In this document: piece by piece, positions 33,175 through 44,113 of the stretch
Layout of the letters: each line of letters opens with the position of its first letter
How positions within the stretch are numbered: position 1 is the stretch's first letter
From: Campylobacterota bacterium
GTDB taxonomy: Bacteria > Campylobacterota > Campylobacteria > Campylobacterales > Sulfurimonadaceae
DNA: 64,000 bases
Assembly: GCA_040752835.1 (NCBI GenBank)
Contig: JBFMGG010000007.1
Location: 434,001 to 498,000 of the forward strand
Direction of reading: 5' to 3'
The notes under the pieces: generated by a model
Told to the model about the DNA's origin: nothing
Databases searched by the model: none
What the model saw: only the letters and a program-made list of their open reading frames with translations
Made by a program: the position numbers and the translations under genes

Positions 33175-34317
33175 ATGGCGATCGATTTCTCCCTTCTCCC
33201 TCATACCCCCTGTTACATTTGCGAAGAGGAACTCCTTGAACGGAATCTGCTGACCCTGGATCGCGTTCAGCGCGAGTCGGGTGCCAAGATTATTCTGGCG
33301 CTTAAGGGTTTTGCGATGTGGTCGACGTTCGATCTGGTCGGGCGATACCTGCAGGGGTGTACGGCCAGCGGACTGCACGAAGCCAAACTTGCCCGTGAAA
33401 AGATGAATAAAGAGGTTCATACCTATTCGCCGGCTTTCAAAGACGAAGAGATCGACGAGATCGCCCGTATCAGCGACGACATCGTTTTCAATTCTCCCGC
33501 ACAGTTTCATCGCTATTATGAACGGGTCAAGCAGATCAATCCTTCGATCAAGGTGTCGCTAAGAGTCAACCCGGAGTACTCTTCAAGTCCCGTCGATCTC
33601 TATAACCCCTGCGGCCTTTACAGCCGGCTGGGGACGACGCTTGCAAATTTCGACGAGAGCATCGTAGCCAAACTTGACGGGCTCAACTTCCACGCGTTGT
33701 GCGAGCAAAACGTCGATGCGCTCGAGGGGGTGCTCGAAGCGTTCGAAGCCAAATTCGGCCGCTACATCGAGGGCCTGCAATACGTCAATTTCGGGGGCGG
33801 ACATCATATTACACGCGCCGATTACGACGTAGAACGGCTGATTGAGGTTATTCGGTCATTTCGGGAGCGTCACAACGGCATCACCGTCTATCTCGAGCCG
33901 GGCGAGGCGGTGGGCTGGCAGACGGGGCCGCTCGTGGCTTCGGTGTTGGACGTCGTTCACAACGGCATGGACATCGCGATTCTCGACACCTCGGCCGAAG
34001 CGCATATGCCCGATACCCTCGCGATGCCGTATCGGGCGATGGTCCGCGGTTCGGGCGAAGCGGGCGAGAAGGCCTACACCTACCGTTTCGGCGGGAATAC
34101 CTGTCTGGCGGGAGACATCATGGGGGATTATTCGTTCGATGAGCCGCTGAAAGTGGGAGACAAGATCGTTTTTGAAGACCAGATCCATTACACGTTTGTG
34201 AAAAACACGACTTTCAACGGAATCAAGCTTCCCTCTTTGGCGATCTGGACCAAGCAGGGCGAACTCAAGATCGTGCACGAATTCGGCTACGAGGATTACC
34301 GCGGCCGGCTTTCCTGA
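33175..34317 (+). CDS. nspC: Carboxynorspermidine decarboxylase
   Basis: 380 residues from the ATG at 33175, supported by AAGGA at 33163; an in-frame reading back to 33013 would overlap amrA and is not needed. It belongs to the PLP alanine-racemase-fold (group IV) decarboxylases. The Schiff-base lysine is in IILALKGFAMWST; phosphate-binding VNFGGGHHITRADYD and the C-terminal VRGSGEAGEKAYTYRFGGNTC region follow. It decarboxylates carboxynorspermidine or carboxyspermidine, completing the route begun by 28101-29285. A monocistronic unit. Confidence 0.9.
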   Translation: MAIDFSLLPHTPCYICEEELLERNLLTLDRVQRESGAKIILALKGFAMWSTFDLVGRYLQGCTASGLHEAKLAREKMNKEVHTYSPAFKDEEIDEIARISDDIVFNSPAQFHRYYERVKQINPSIKVSLRVNPEYSSSPVDLYNPCGLYSRLGTTLANFDESIVAKLDGLNFHALCEQNVDALEGVLEAFEAKFGRYIEGLQYVNFGGGHHITRADYDVERLIEVIRSFRERHNGITVYLEPGEAVGWQTGPLVASVLDVVHNGMDIAILDTSAEAHMPDTLAMPYRAMVRGSGEAGEKAYTYRFGGNTCLAGDIMGDYSFDEPLKVGDKIVFEDQIHYTFVKNTTFNGIKLPSLAIWTKQGELKIVHEFGYEDYRGRLS

Positions 34318-34322
34318 TCGGA

Positions 34323-35810
34323 TCAGCGCTTCGCCAGCACCACGGACAGGGCTTCGGCGAGCATCTCGTATGTTTCGCGCAGTTTGGCGGTCTGCTCGAG
34401 GATACTTTGAAAAACTTTCTTTTCGTCTGCCAGTTTTTTCTGACGGCGCGTCAGCTCGTTCATTTTGTTGGCAAGTTTGCTGTTGGCGAGTTCGAGATGG
34501 GACGTTTCGTTCTTTTTACGTTTTTGCAGTTCGTCTTGCTGTGAATTGAGGCGCGCGATGTCGGTTTTGGCGGAAGAAGTTCCGTCGGCGAGTTTGTTTT
34601 TGAGCTGCATAATCCGCGAATCGCCGTCGGCAATGATCGATTCGAGTTCGGCGATACGGTCCATCACGGTGTAACGCTGGTTCCGCTCCACCGTAATTTC
34701 GGCTTCGCATTCGGTAATTCGCTCCTGGGCGGCGGTGATCGCCTCCTTCTGGGCCGCCAGCTTTAATTTTGCCTGCTTGTACTGCATCATGATCGAGAGG
34801 ATGGAAGTGTAATTCCACCGCTGCTGCTTGCTGTCGACGATCGCGTATTTCTGGATTTTTTTGCCGCTGGCGTCGATGACCACCTCTTCGGAAAAATATT
34901 TGATGAACTGTTCGGCGTTTTTGTCCCGGTTTTCGACAAATTCGAGGAGTACTTTCGCCGTATGCAGTAGAATTGGGTGAAAATGCTGACGCAGGACGTA
35001 GCCGGTGAAGCCTTCGATTTTTCCGCGGTGTTCGGAAGGGAGAATCTCCAGCAGGAGAATTTCGATCATGGAACGGAAAACGGGGATGAAGTTGCGCGTA
35101 AACGTCGCGTTGTCGATCACCGAGAAATTCAGTTTTTCCGAGATCGCTTCTCCGAGAATCGGTTCGATCTCTTTCCATGCCCCCTGTGGAAAGGTGGTCT
35201 TGTAGAGCATCTCCATATCTTCGACCGACTCTCCGGCAAAGCGTTTGTCCGCTCCGTCGGCGAGTTTTTTGGGAGGGGTGAAATAGCGTACCGAGATGCG
35301 TCCCCGCAGAAAAAAAATGATATCCCGGTCGTACAGGTCGAAGACGGAGGTGATCTGGCGCCGGATGATCGCCCGGGCCGTATCGATCGGAACGTTCTTG
35401 TCCAGGTATTCTTGCATGATCTCCTGTCGTATTTCCTCGGGAATCGATAACAGGTACGGAACGGGGAGAAACCGCGATTTGTGCCGGAACACGTCGATGA
35501 TGCGCAGGTTGCTGCGATGGGCCAGACGGTCGAATGACTCGGGGAGGGAAGGATCGGCGTATTGTTTTTTGAGAATGAAGGTGTGTGGCGTCAGCTCGAC
35601 GTCCACGTGCTGGAAAGTACGGGCGAAATGCTCAACGATCCCTTTGCGGATTGCCGCTTTTTTGTCGTTGAATTGCTCTATGCTCTCGTCAATCCCGAGT
35701 TTTTTCAGGAGCGCTCGATAGTGCTCGTCGGTAAAATCGTGGGCATATAGATCGCGCGGGAGCATTTCATCCAGCAAAGCGGCGATGTCGGCGACGATCC
35801 GGTGTTTCAT
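34323..35810 (-). CDS. Large coiled-coil cytoplasmic protein, unknown function
   Basis: 495 residues, no signal peptide or membrane helix. Residues 1-340 are a mixed helical region (DIIFFLRGRISVRYFTPPKKL; FIPVFRSMIEILLLEILPSE) with no family I know. Residues about 350-480 are a long coiled coil (KLKLAAQKEAITAAQERITECEAEI and more). It overlaps pdxA by 4 bases (ATGA) as the last gene of a tgt-pdxJ-pdxA run. Probably structural or regulatory; function cannot be assigned. Confidence 0.7.
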   Translation of the reverse strand: MKHRIVADIAALLDEMLPRDLYAHDFTDEHYRALLKKLGIDESIEQFNDKKAAIRKGIVEHFARTFQHVDVELTPHTFILKKQYADPSLPESFDRLAHRSNLRIIDVFRHKSRFLPVPYLLSIPEEIRQEIMQEYLDKNVPIDTARAIIRRQITSVFDLYDRDIIFFLRGRISVRYFTPPKKLADGADKRFAGESVEDMEMLYKTTFPQGAWKEIEPILGEAISEKLNFSVIDNATFTRNFIPVFRSMIEILLLEILPSEHRGKIEGFTGYVLRQHFHPILLHTAKVLLEFVENRDKNAEQFIKYFSEEVVIDASGKKIQKYAIVDSKQQRWNYTSILSIMMQYKQAKLKLAAQKEAITAAQERITECEAEITVERNQRYTVMDRIAELESIIADGDSRIMQLKNKLADGTSSAKTDIARLNSQQDELQKRKKNETSHLELANSKLANKMNELTRRQKKLADEKKVFQSILEQTAKLRETYEMLAEALSVVLAKR

Positions 35811-36729
35811 TCGTTTTCCTGATACCTTTGCTGAGTGATCGCTGCCTTGATCGCATTGAGATAACTTGTGACCGAGGCACGGTTTTGATAGGCGATGTCG
35901 AAAGCCGTCCCATGATCGACGGAGGTACGGACGATCGGCAGCCCCAGCGAGACGTTGATGCTTTCGTCAAAATACAGGGCTTTGAGCGGCCCGAGCCCCT
36001 GATCGTGATACATGGCGACGATAAAGCCGTAACGTTCACGGGACCGTGGGGTAAAAGCGATATCGGGCACGATCGGGCCTTCGAATACCTCATGCCCGAT
36101 CCGGCGGTTGGCCTCCTCGATCGCTGCTTCGATAAAGCGCTCTTCATCCCCTAACACCCCGTGGTCGCCGGCGTGGGGGTTAAGGCCAAGAACCCCGGCT
36201 TTACGGGCTTTGGTGCTGCGGTAAAAACGGATCAGAAAAGCCGCCAAACTCGCCGTTTCAAGACGGCCGGCGACGTCACGCAACGGTATGTGCTCCGTAA
36301 AAAGGGCCACATAAAGCCGGTCGCATCCGAGCATCATTATAGCATCCTGCGAGAAAAAATCCCTCAAGGCGTCGGTATGCCCCTTGTAAGCTATTCCGGC
36401 CCTCATCCATGCTTCTTTGTGAATCGGAAGGGTGACGAGGGCGTCGGCTACGCCGGATTTGGCCAGTTCGACGGCCGATGCGAACGAATCGTAGCTATAC
36501 CGTCCGCTTGACGCGTCCACGCAACCGGGGCGGATCTCGAAATCGCCCCCGACTCCGCAGCATTCGAAATCATGGGGGAGATGTTTCCCCAGCAATGCCG
36601 CAGCGCGTTCGGCCATCACCCGGTCAATGCTGTACAGAGGACGGCACAGCGTTTGAATCTGCGCATGCGCTTTGAGGATGATTTCAAAACCGACGCCGTT
36701 CAGGTCACCGACGCTGATTGCCAGGGTTT

Positions 36730-36742
<13 letters not shown>
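35807..36742 (-). CDS. pdxA: 4-Hydroxythreonine-4-phosphate dehydrogenase
   Basis: 311 residues. It opens MPPLKTLAISVGDLNGVGFEII, the PdxA N-terminus. The divalent metal histidines lie in YKGHTDALRDFF and MYHDQGLGPLKAL. It oxidises 4-phosphohydroxy-threonine in the pyridoxal-5'-phosphate pathway. It starts 13 bases inside pdxJ, which makes the next reaction partner, so the two are co-expressed. Normal length and composition. Confidence 0.94.
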
Positions 36743-38650
<1,908 letters not shown>

Positions 38651-38692
38651 TTATTTTATCGTATCGGCGGGGGTTTGAACAACCCGTTACGG

Positions 38693-38698
38693 TATAAT
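38693..38698 (+). promoter_or_regulatory. -10 box for hemL
   Basis: TATAAT 32 bases before the hemL ATG at 38730, in the gap shared with the divergent tgt gene. Confidence 0.5.
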
Positions 38699-38729
38699 CA
38701 CGCCAAAACAATTTCTGCAGGATTACCGT

Positions 38730-40013
38730 ATGAGCATCGAACACTCTATTTCCGCATTTGAAAAAGCACAAAACCTGATTCCCGGCGGCGTCAATTCTCC
38801 CGTACGCGCGTTCAAAAGCGTCGGCGGCATTCCCCGTTTCATCGCGAGCGGGGAGGGGGCCTACCTGGTCGACGTCGACAACAACCGCTACGTCGATTAC
38901 GTCCAGAGCTGGGGACCGCTGATTTTCGGCCATCGTGACGAAAGCATCGAAAACGCCGTCATCGAAGCGGTCAAGCACGGCCTGAGCTTCGGGGCTCCGA
39001 CGGAGGCTGAGAGTGAACTGGCCGAACTGATCATTTCGATCTACGACTCGATCGAAAAAATCCGCTTTGTCAGCAGCGGCACCGAAGCCGTCATGAGCGC
39101 GATCCGTCTTGCCCGCGGCTTCACCGGGCGCGACGATATCGTCAAATTCTCCGGATGCTATCACGGGCATAGCGATGCGCTTCTCGTTCAGGCGGGGTCG
39201 GGCGCGGTGACGTTCGGAACGCCGAGTTCGCCGGGCGTTCCGGCCGATTTCACAAAGCATACCCTCCTGGCCGAATACAACAACATCGACAGTGTTCGCC
39301 GGTGCTTTAAAGAGAGCCCCGGCATCGCCTGCGTCATCATCGAGCCGATTGCCGGAAACATGGGGCTCGTTCCCGCGACCAAGGAGTTCCTCGCCGAGCT
39401 TCGCACCCTTTGCAACGAACACGGAACGCTTCTGATTTTTGACGAAGTGATGAGCGGCTTCCGTGCCTGTCTGCACGGGGCGGAGAGCATTACCGGCACC
39501 CGTCCTGATCTCGTTACGCTGGGTAAAGTGATCGGAGGGGGTATGCCCGTCGGCGCATTCGGCGGACGCCGCGACGTCATGGCACATCTTTCACCCGAAG
39601 GGGGCGTTTACCAGGCGGGAACGCTCAGCGGGAATCCCGTAGCGATGGCGGCGGGGTTGGCCTCGATCCGAAAGCTCAAAAACAACGCCCGCGTTTTTTC
39701 CGTCCTTGAAGAACGCGCGCAACGGCTGATGAGGGGCTTTGCCGATGCGGCGGCCAAACACGGCATTGCGCTTCAGACCGACGTTCGCGGCTCGATGTTC
39801 GGCTTTTTCTTTAACGAGGCCAATGTAGCCAATTTTACCGATGCGCTGAAAAGCGATACGGCACGTTTTGCCCGTTTTCACGCCGCGATGCTCGAGAGTG
39901 GGTTCTATTTCGCCTGTTCGCAGTTCGAGACGGGATTCATCGCGACCGCGATCACCGATGCCATGATCGAAGAGACGATAGCTGCCGCCGATAAAATTTT
40001 CGGAGAGATATAA
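38730..40013 (+). CDS. hemL: Glutamate-1-semialdehyde 2,1-aminomutase
   Basis: 427 residues. It opens with [18 protein letters not shown]. The PLP lysine is in [17 protein letters not shown], and the region [21 protein letters not shown] is typical. It converts glutamate-1-semialdehyde to 5-aminolevulinate, the first committed steps of the C5 heme route. The atpZ-like gene begins on its last base (A of TAATG). hemH lies upstream at 22265. Confidence 0.95.
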   Translation: MSIEHSISAFEKAQNLIPGGVNSPVRAFKSVGGIPRFIASGEGAYLVDVDNNRYVDYVQSWGPLIFGHRDESIENAVIEAVKHGLSFGAPTEAESELAELIISIYDSIEKIRFVSSGTEAVMSAIRLARGFTGRDDIVKFSGCYHGHSDALLVQAGSGAVTFGTPSSPGVPADFTKHTLLAEYNNIDSVRRCFKESPGIACVIIEPIAGNMGLVPATKEFLAELRTLCNEHGTLLIFDEVMSGFRACLHGAESITGTRPDLVTLGKVIGGGMPVGAFGGRRDVMAHLSPEGGVYQAGTLSGNPVAMAAGLASIRKLKNNARVFSVLEERAQRLMRGFADAAAKHGIALQTDVRGSMFGFFFNEANVANFTDALKSDTARFARFHAAMLESGFYFACSQFETGFIATAITDAMIEETIAAADKIFGEI

Positions 40014-40312
40014 TGGAAAACGAAGAACACAAACCGCGCCTCAAACCGATCATCGAAGGTGCCGAAACCCTTTCTCTGGGAATTTCGATGGTGGTTGCCG
40101 TCCTGATCGGGGTAGCCATCGGCCTGGGGCTGAAAAAAATCACCGGCATCTCATGGCTGCTGTGGGTGGGCGTCGGGATCGGTATTGCCGCGGCGTTTTT
40201 GAATGTTTTCAAAGCGTACAGCAAGCAGTACAAAGAATTCGAAAAACTTGCCCGCGATCCGCGTTACAACATGGGTAAAGAGCGCAAGGACGACGATGAC
40301 GACGAGGATTAA
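40013..40312 (+). CDS. AtpZ/AtpI family membrane protein
   Basis: 99 residues, start overlapping the hemL stop by one base. Two membrane helices (about 20-38 and 43-66) with GISMVVAVLIGVAIGLGLKKIT resemble AtpZ/AtpI, thought to help F0 assembly or Mg/Ca uptake. The C-terminus is strongly acidic (DDDDDED). It is far from any ATP synthase genes. The following membrane gene starts within its last 17 bases. Confidence 0.75.
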   Translation: MENEEHKPRLKPIIEGAETLSLGISMVVAVLIGVAIGLGLKKITGISWLLWVGVGIGIAAAFLNVFKAYSKQYKEFEKLARDPRYNMGKERKDDDDDED

Positions 40313-40817
40313 AAAGCCTCTGGCCGTTTTCGCGGTTTCCCAGATCGGAGCGGCGACGCTGGCCGCATATTCGCCGGCGGTCTATGCCAATTTTGCCGTT
40401 GCGATGACGACGACGATCCTGATCGTGATGGGATCGCTCTATTCGTACCGCAATATGATCCATCGCCGCGTAGCCGACGTCGACCCCGAAGACAACAAAG
40501 ACGCGATCGATATGATGGACGACCCTTACGACCTCTACGAAGAAGAACGCGAAGCGGAAGTTACCGATATCAAAGAGATGATCAAAGAAGAAAAAGCGCG
40601 TCAGCGTGCCAATATCGTCAAAAACACGACCCAAAACGCTTCAGCCTGGGTTTCGGCGTATCGTCTGGTCCCCTACGCATTTCTCGTCCTGGGGTTCATG
40701 GCGCTCGAAAACAACGGCGCACTCAACATAACGGCGTATCTCGCCGGGCTTGCGGCGGGAATACCGGTGGGCTATCTGATCGCCAAAGAACTTTTTATCC
40801 CCCGTGAAAACTTGTAA
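40296..40817 (+). CDS. Multi-pass membrane protein, unknown function
   Basis: 173 residues from the ATG at 40296, which overlaps the atpZ-like gene by 17 bases. Helices lie at about 8-25, 29-48, 125-142 and 148-165, and the middle (52-105) is a charged loop (DPEDNKDAIDMMDDPYDLYEEE). No motif is known to me. Coupled translation with the AtpZ-like protein suggests a joint membrane role. Confidence 0.7.
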   Translation: MTTRIKKPLAVFAVSQIGAATLAAYSPAVYANFAVAMTTTILIVMGSLYSYRNMIHRRVADVDPEDNKDAIDMMDDPYDLYEEEREAEVTDIKEMIKEEKARQRANIVKNTTQNASAWVSAYRLVPYAFLVLGFMALENNGALNITAYLAGLAAGIPVGYLIAKELFIPRENL

Positions 40818-40840
40818 AAACTTTACAAAAGTATTATAAT
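40812..40840 (+). promoter_or_regulatory. Promoter of the heme-sensor kinase operon, with inverted repeat
   Basis: TTGTAA (40812-40817) and TATAAT (40835-40840) with a 17-base spacer. Within it, TTGTAAA (40812-40818) and TTTACAA (40822-40828) are perfect inverted arms around AAC, covering the -35, a likely operator. Confidence 0.6.
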
Positions 40841-40882
40841 TAATCCTTAATCGCACTGCGGTGCGGAGAGGATGCGAAAAAG

Positions 40883-42427
40883 ATGCTCACTCCCACATTG
40901 AAATGGTCATTGTCGTCCGCCTGGATCGCGATTGTCGCGGGTTCGGTATGGTTTAATTTTATGCAAATCGATAATACGGCGCAGCAGATGGCCGTTGCTG
41001 AAGGGCGTGCAAGCTGGACTAAAGATCAGGCTTATCGCCAGTGGGTAACCGATAAGGGCGGAGTGTATGCCGTGCCTACTGAAAAATATCCGCCCAATCC
41101 TTATCTGTCCCATATTCCCGATCGTGATGTCAACACGACCGGCGGAAAATCTCTTACGCTGATCAATCCCGCATACATGATCCGGCAGGTTCATGAAATA
41201 ACCATTTTGCCCGGAGCGCCGACGGAACATATTACCTCACTCAATCCGATACGTCCCGAAAATAAACCGGACGCATGGGAAATTGAGGCGCTGAAAGCTT
41301 TTGAGAAAGGAGAAGAAGAAGTTTGGGGACTCTCCGAAATCAACGGTACGCTCAACATGCGGTACATGCGTCCCATGGTAGCCAAAGAGGGGTGCTTGAA
41401 ATGTCATGGCCATCAGGGATACAAGGTCGGCGATATACGGGGCGGCGTCAGTTTCTCGATACCATTTGAACCTTTTCAGGAAGTAGCGGACGAGCAAAAG
41501 ATGAGTCTCGCTCTCTGGCATCTTCTGATCGGTGTTTTGGGAATCCTGGGAATCTGGCTTGCTTTCAGCCGTATTGTACGGAATGAAAAATTGCTCCAAA
41601 ACGCCCTCGTCGAGTCGGAAAACGCGAAAAAGACCGTGATGGAACTGAACGAAACCCTCGAGGCGAAAGTACGTGATGAAGTGGCTAAAAGCCGTCAGAA
41701 AGACCTCCTGCTGATTCAGCAGTCGCGTCTGGCGTCGATGGGTGAAATGATTCACAATATCGCCCACCAGTGGCGTCAGCCGCTCAACACACTCGCGGTG
41801 ATTCTGGCGAATATTCAAGACGATTACAAATACAATGAACTGAGCGAAGAATCGCTTTCGAATGCCGTAGCGAAATCACGCAAAATTCTTAACCAGATGT
41901 CGCAGACGATCGATGATTTCCGCAATTTTTTCCGCTCCGACAAAGAGGCAAAAGCGTTCGATACGGTCGATATCATCGAAGAATCGCTGGTCGTCATCGA
42001 CGCTGCGCTGAAAAACAACAACATCGACATCATCAAAGAATACGAACGTCCGTTGCCGGGGTACGGTTATCCCAACCAGCTTTCTCAGGTGATTCTCAAT
42101 CTTCTGACGAACGCCAAAGACGCGGTCAAAGAACGCAAAACAAGAAACGGGAAAATCGTCATCCGGGCATTTGCCGAAAACGGAGGGGTCCGCATCGAGA
42201 TCTCCGACAATGCCGGAGGGATCGATGAAACGATCCTCTCCAAAATCTTCGATCCGTATTTTACGACCAAGGAATCGGGCAGCGGGATCGGGCTTTACAT
42301 GGCACGGATGATCGTCGAACACAACCACGGGGGTACGATCACCGCGGCCAATACGCACGATGGGGCCGAGTTCACGATCCGGATACCGCAGAATGCACAG
42401 ATGAAAACACAAAAGGATGGTGAATGA
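40883..42427 (+). CDS. Membrane histidine kinase with c-type-heme (Tll0287-like) sensor
   Basis: 514 residues. A membrane helix at 9-28 is followed by a periplasmic DUF3365/Tll0287-like domain (about 30-205) containing a heme-attachment motif CLKCH (171-175). A second membrane helix lies at 211-230 and a coiled coil at 240-280. The HisKA box is [15 protein letters not shown] with phospho-H295. The ATPase region has the N box [11 protein letters not shown]1 DNAGGI and G2 GIGLYMA. It probably senses redox state, NO or a small ligand by covalent heme in the periplasm and phosphorylates the HD-GYP regulator that overlaps its last four bases. Confidence 0.88.
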   Translation: MLTPTLKWSLSSAWIAIVAGSVWFNFMQIDNTAQQMAVAEGRASWTKDQAYRQWVTDKGGVYAVPTEKYPPNPYLSHIPDRDVNTTGGKSLTLINPAYMIRQVHEITILPGAPTEHITSLNPIRPENKPDAWEIEALKAFEKGEEEVWGLSEINGTLNMRYMRPMVAKEGCLKCHGHQGYKVGDIRGGVSFSIPFEPFQEVADEQKMSLALWHLLIGVLGILGIWLAFSRIVRNEKLLQNALVESENAKKTVMELNETLEAKVRDEVAKSRQKDLLLIQQSRLASMGEMIHNIAHQWRQPLNTLAVILANIQDDYKYNELSEESLSNAVAKSRKILNQMSQTIDDFRNFFRSDKEAKAFDTVDIIEESLVVIDAALKNNNIDIIKEYERPLPGYGYPNQLSQVILNLLTNAKDAVKERKTRNGKIVIRAFAENGGVRIEISDNAGGIDETILSKIFDPYFTTKESGSGIGLYMARMIVEHNHGGTITAANTHDGAEFTIRIPQNAQMKTQKDGE

Positions 42428-43452
42428 ATTCGTTTCTCAAAACCCTGACGGTACTGTACGTCGAAGACGAAGATATGGTCCGCGAAGAGGTGAGCCGCTT
42501 TCTGCGCCGCCGTTTCGCGCGCGTCGACGAAGCCAAAAATGGCGAGGAGGGACTCGAACTTTTCCAGAAAAACGTCTACGATATCGTTATCACGGACATC
42601 AAAATGCCGGTGATGGACGGGCTCACTATGGCCGAACGGATTCGAAGCCTCCGTGATGGAATGCCGATCGTCATCGTCACCGCGTTTACCGACACCGACT
42701 ATTTTATCAAAGCGATTGAACTCGGGGTCGACGGCTACGTCAAAAAACCGATTGATACCGAGCAGCTCATCGCCCAAACCCTCAAAGCCACCTATAGCCG
42801 TTTTCAGGACGTTCAGCTGGCCAAAGCCAAAAACGCAACAATCAAAGCCCTTACCCAGATCGTCGGAGCGTTGTCGCGCGCGATCGAACAACGCGATCCC
42901 TATACAAACGGCCATCAGCACCGTGTTTCGATTTTCGCCGAATCGATCGGCAGCGCCATGGGGCTTTCGGATGAACAGCTCACCTCGGTCCGCCTCAGTG
43001 CCTTGATCCACGACATCGGCAAGCTGGCCATCCCCGTAGAACTGCTGGTGATGCCGCGGCCGTTAACCGAACTGGAATACTCGCTGATCAAGACTCATCC
43101 GGTTAACGGCAGCGACATCGTCACGGGCATCGACTTCCCCTGGCCGATCGACGAGACGATCCGTCAGCACCACGAACGTTTTGACGGATCGGGATACCCT
43201 GATGGGCTTAAAGGGGAAGAGATCCGGATCGAAGCGCGCATCGTCGCGGTCGCCGACGTCGTCGAAGCGATGAGTTCCCACCGGCCGTATCGGCCGTCAT
43301 TGGGGATCGAAAAAGCGCTTGAAGAGATTACGCGTCATCGGGGCATCCTCTATGATCCCGACGTAGTCGACGTCGCGGTGAAGTTGATGCGGGAAAAAGG
43401 GGAAAAAATCTTTGAAGAGGTAACGGTTACTTCACGATCATCGGAACGTTGA
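42424..43452 (+). CDS. Response regulator with HD-GYP phosphodiesterase domain
   Basis: 342 residues. The receiver domain is 1-120, with acid pocket VEDED, phospho-D58 (ITDIKMPVMDG) and Lys in YVKKPID (108). The HD-GYP domain is about 135-335, with H196-D197 (LIHDIGK) and the signature DGSGYPDG (254-261). HD-GYP enzymes hydrolyse cyclic di-GMP, so phosphorylation by the overlapping heme kinase would lower or raise its breakdown. It starts inside the kinase stop (ATGA). Its 3' end overlaps the convergent 43427-44113 gene by 26 bases. Confidence 0.92.
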   Translation: MNSFLKTLTVLYVEDEDMVREEVSRFLRRRFARVDEAKNGEEGLELFQKNVYDIVITDIKMPVMDGLTMAERIRSLRDGMPIVIVTAFTDTDYFIKAIELGVDGYVKKPIDTEQLIAQTLKATYSRFQDVQLAKAKNATIKALTQIVGALSRAIEQRDPYTNGHQHRVSIFAESIGSAMGLSDEQLTSVRLSALIHDIGKLAIPVELLVMPRPLTELEYSLIKTHPVNGSDIVTGIDFPWPIDETIRQHHERFDGSGYPDGLKGEEIRIEARIVAVADVVEAMSSHRPYRPSLGIEKALEEITRHRGILYDPDVVDVAVKLMREKGEKIFEEVTVTSRSSER

Positions 43453-44113
43453 TCGTAATACGCTGCTCTTTGATGTCGGTGAAAAGATTGTTCTCTTCGG
43501 CGAGATGGGCAATGTCCGAAAGGTATTTTCGGGCGACCGTATCGGCGGAGATTTCGATCGAAAAGAGAGAATATTTTTCCCCTTCGAATTTGATGTGTTC
43601 GCCGACGCGGAAAAACAGGCGCGTCGTTATTTTCTCGTTCCCGGCCATAGCCATGTAAATTTTGTTCAGAAGCTTGATGAAAAGTTCGGTCTGGAGCCGT
43701 ATTTCGGGAATAGTCGGATCCACTTCCTTGATAAAGCGCGTCTGGCTGCCGATGGAGTTGGAACTGATGCACAGGTCGATCAGCGTGTAGACGTTGACAA
43801 GCTGCCCTTCGGGTTTTTGTTTCGTAAACTGGAAAGAGGGGAGTTGGTAGAGGCGGATTCCGATCTGCTCTTCGTCCTCATATCCGACGGTGATGCCGAA
43901 AAATTTGAACCGACCGAATTCGAGTTCGAGGAAGGTCGTTTTGAAACCGAATGAGGAACTGGCATAGGTTGTCGCGATTTTATACAGTGCCGAAGCTTCC
44001 ACCGCCCCGAGGAGGTATTGTGCCTCCGTGTTGAGTGAGACAATTTTTCCGCCGGCGTTGAATAAAATAAACGGGTTGAAGTCGAATTCAATCCATTGCT
44101 GATCGAACGTCAT
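43427..44113 (-). CDS. Conserved-looking protein downstream of rpoD, PAS-like N-terminus
   Basis: 228 residues, no membrane segment. Residues 1-90 could be a PAS-like or GAF-like fold (PFILFNAGGKIVSLNTEAQYLLG; FGITVGYEDEEQIGIRLYQL). The remainder is alpha/beta with IRLQTELFIKLLNKIYMAM and ends INVPMIVK. I know no family. It starts on the last base of rpoD (TAATG), so it is translated with it, which hints at a sigma- or ATP-related regulator, but this is inference. The 3' end overlaps the HD-GYP gene. Confidence 0.65.
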   Translation of the reverse strand: MTFDQQWIEFDFNPFILFNAGGKIVSLNTEAQYLLGAVEASALYKIATTYASSSFGFKTTFLELEFGRFKFFGITVGYEDEEQIGIRLYQLPSFQFTKQKPEGQLVNVYTLIDLCISSNSIGSQTRFIKEVDPTIPEIRLQTELFIKLLNKIYMAMAGNEKITTRLFFRVGEHIKFEGEKYSLFSIEISADTVARKYLSDIAHLAEENNLFTDIKEQRITINVPMIVK

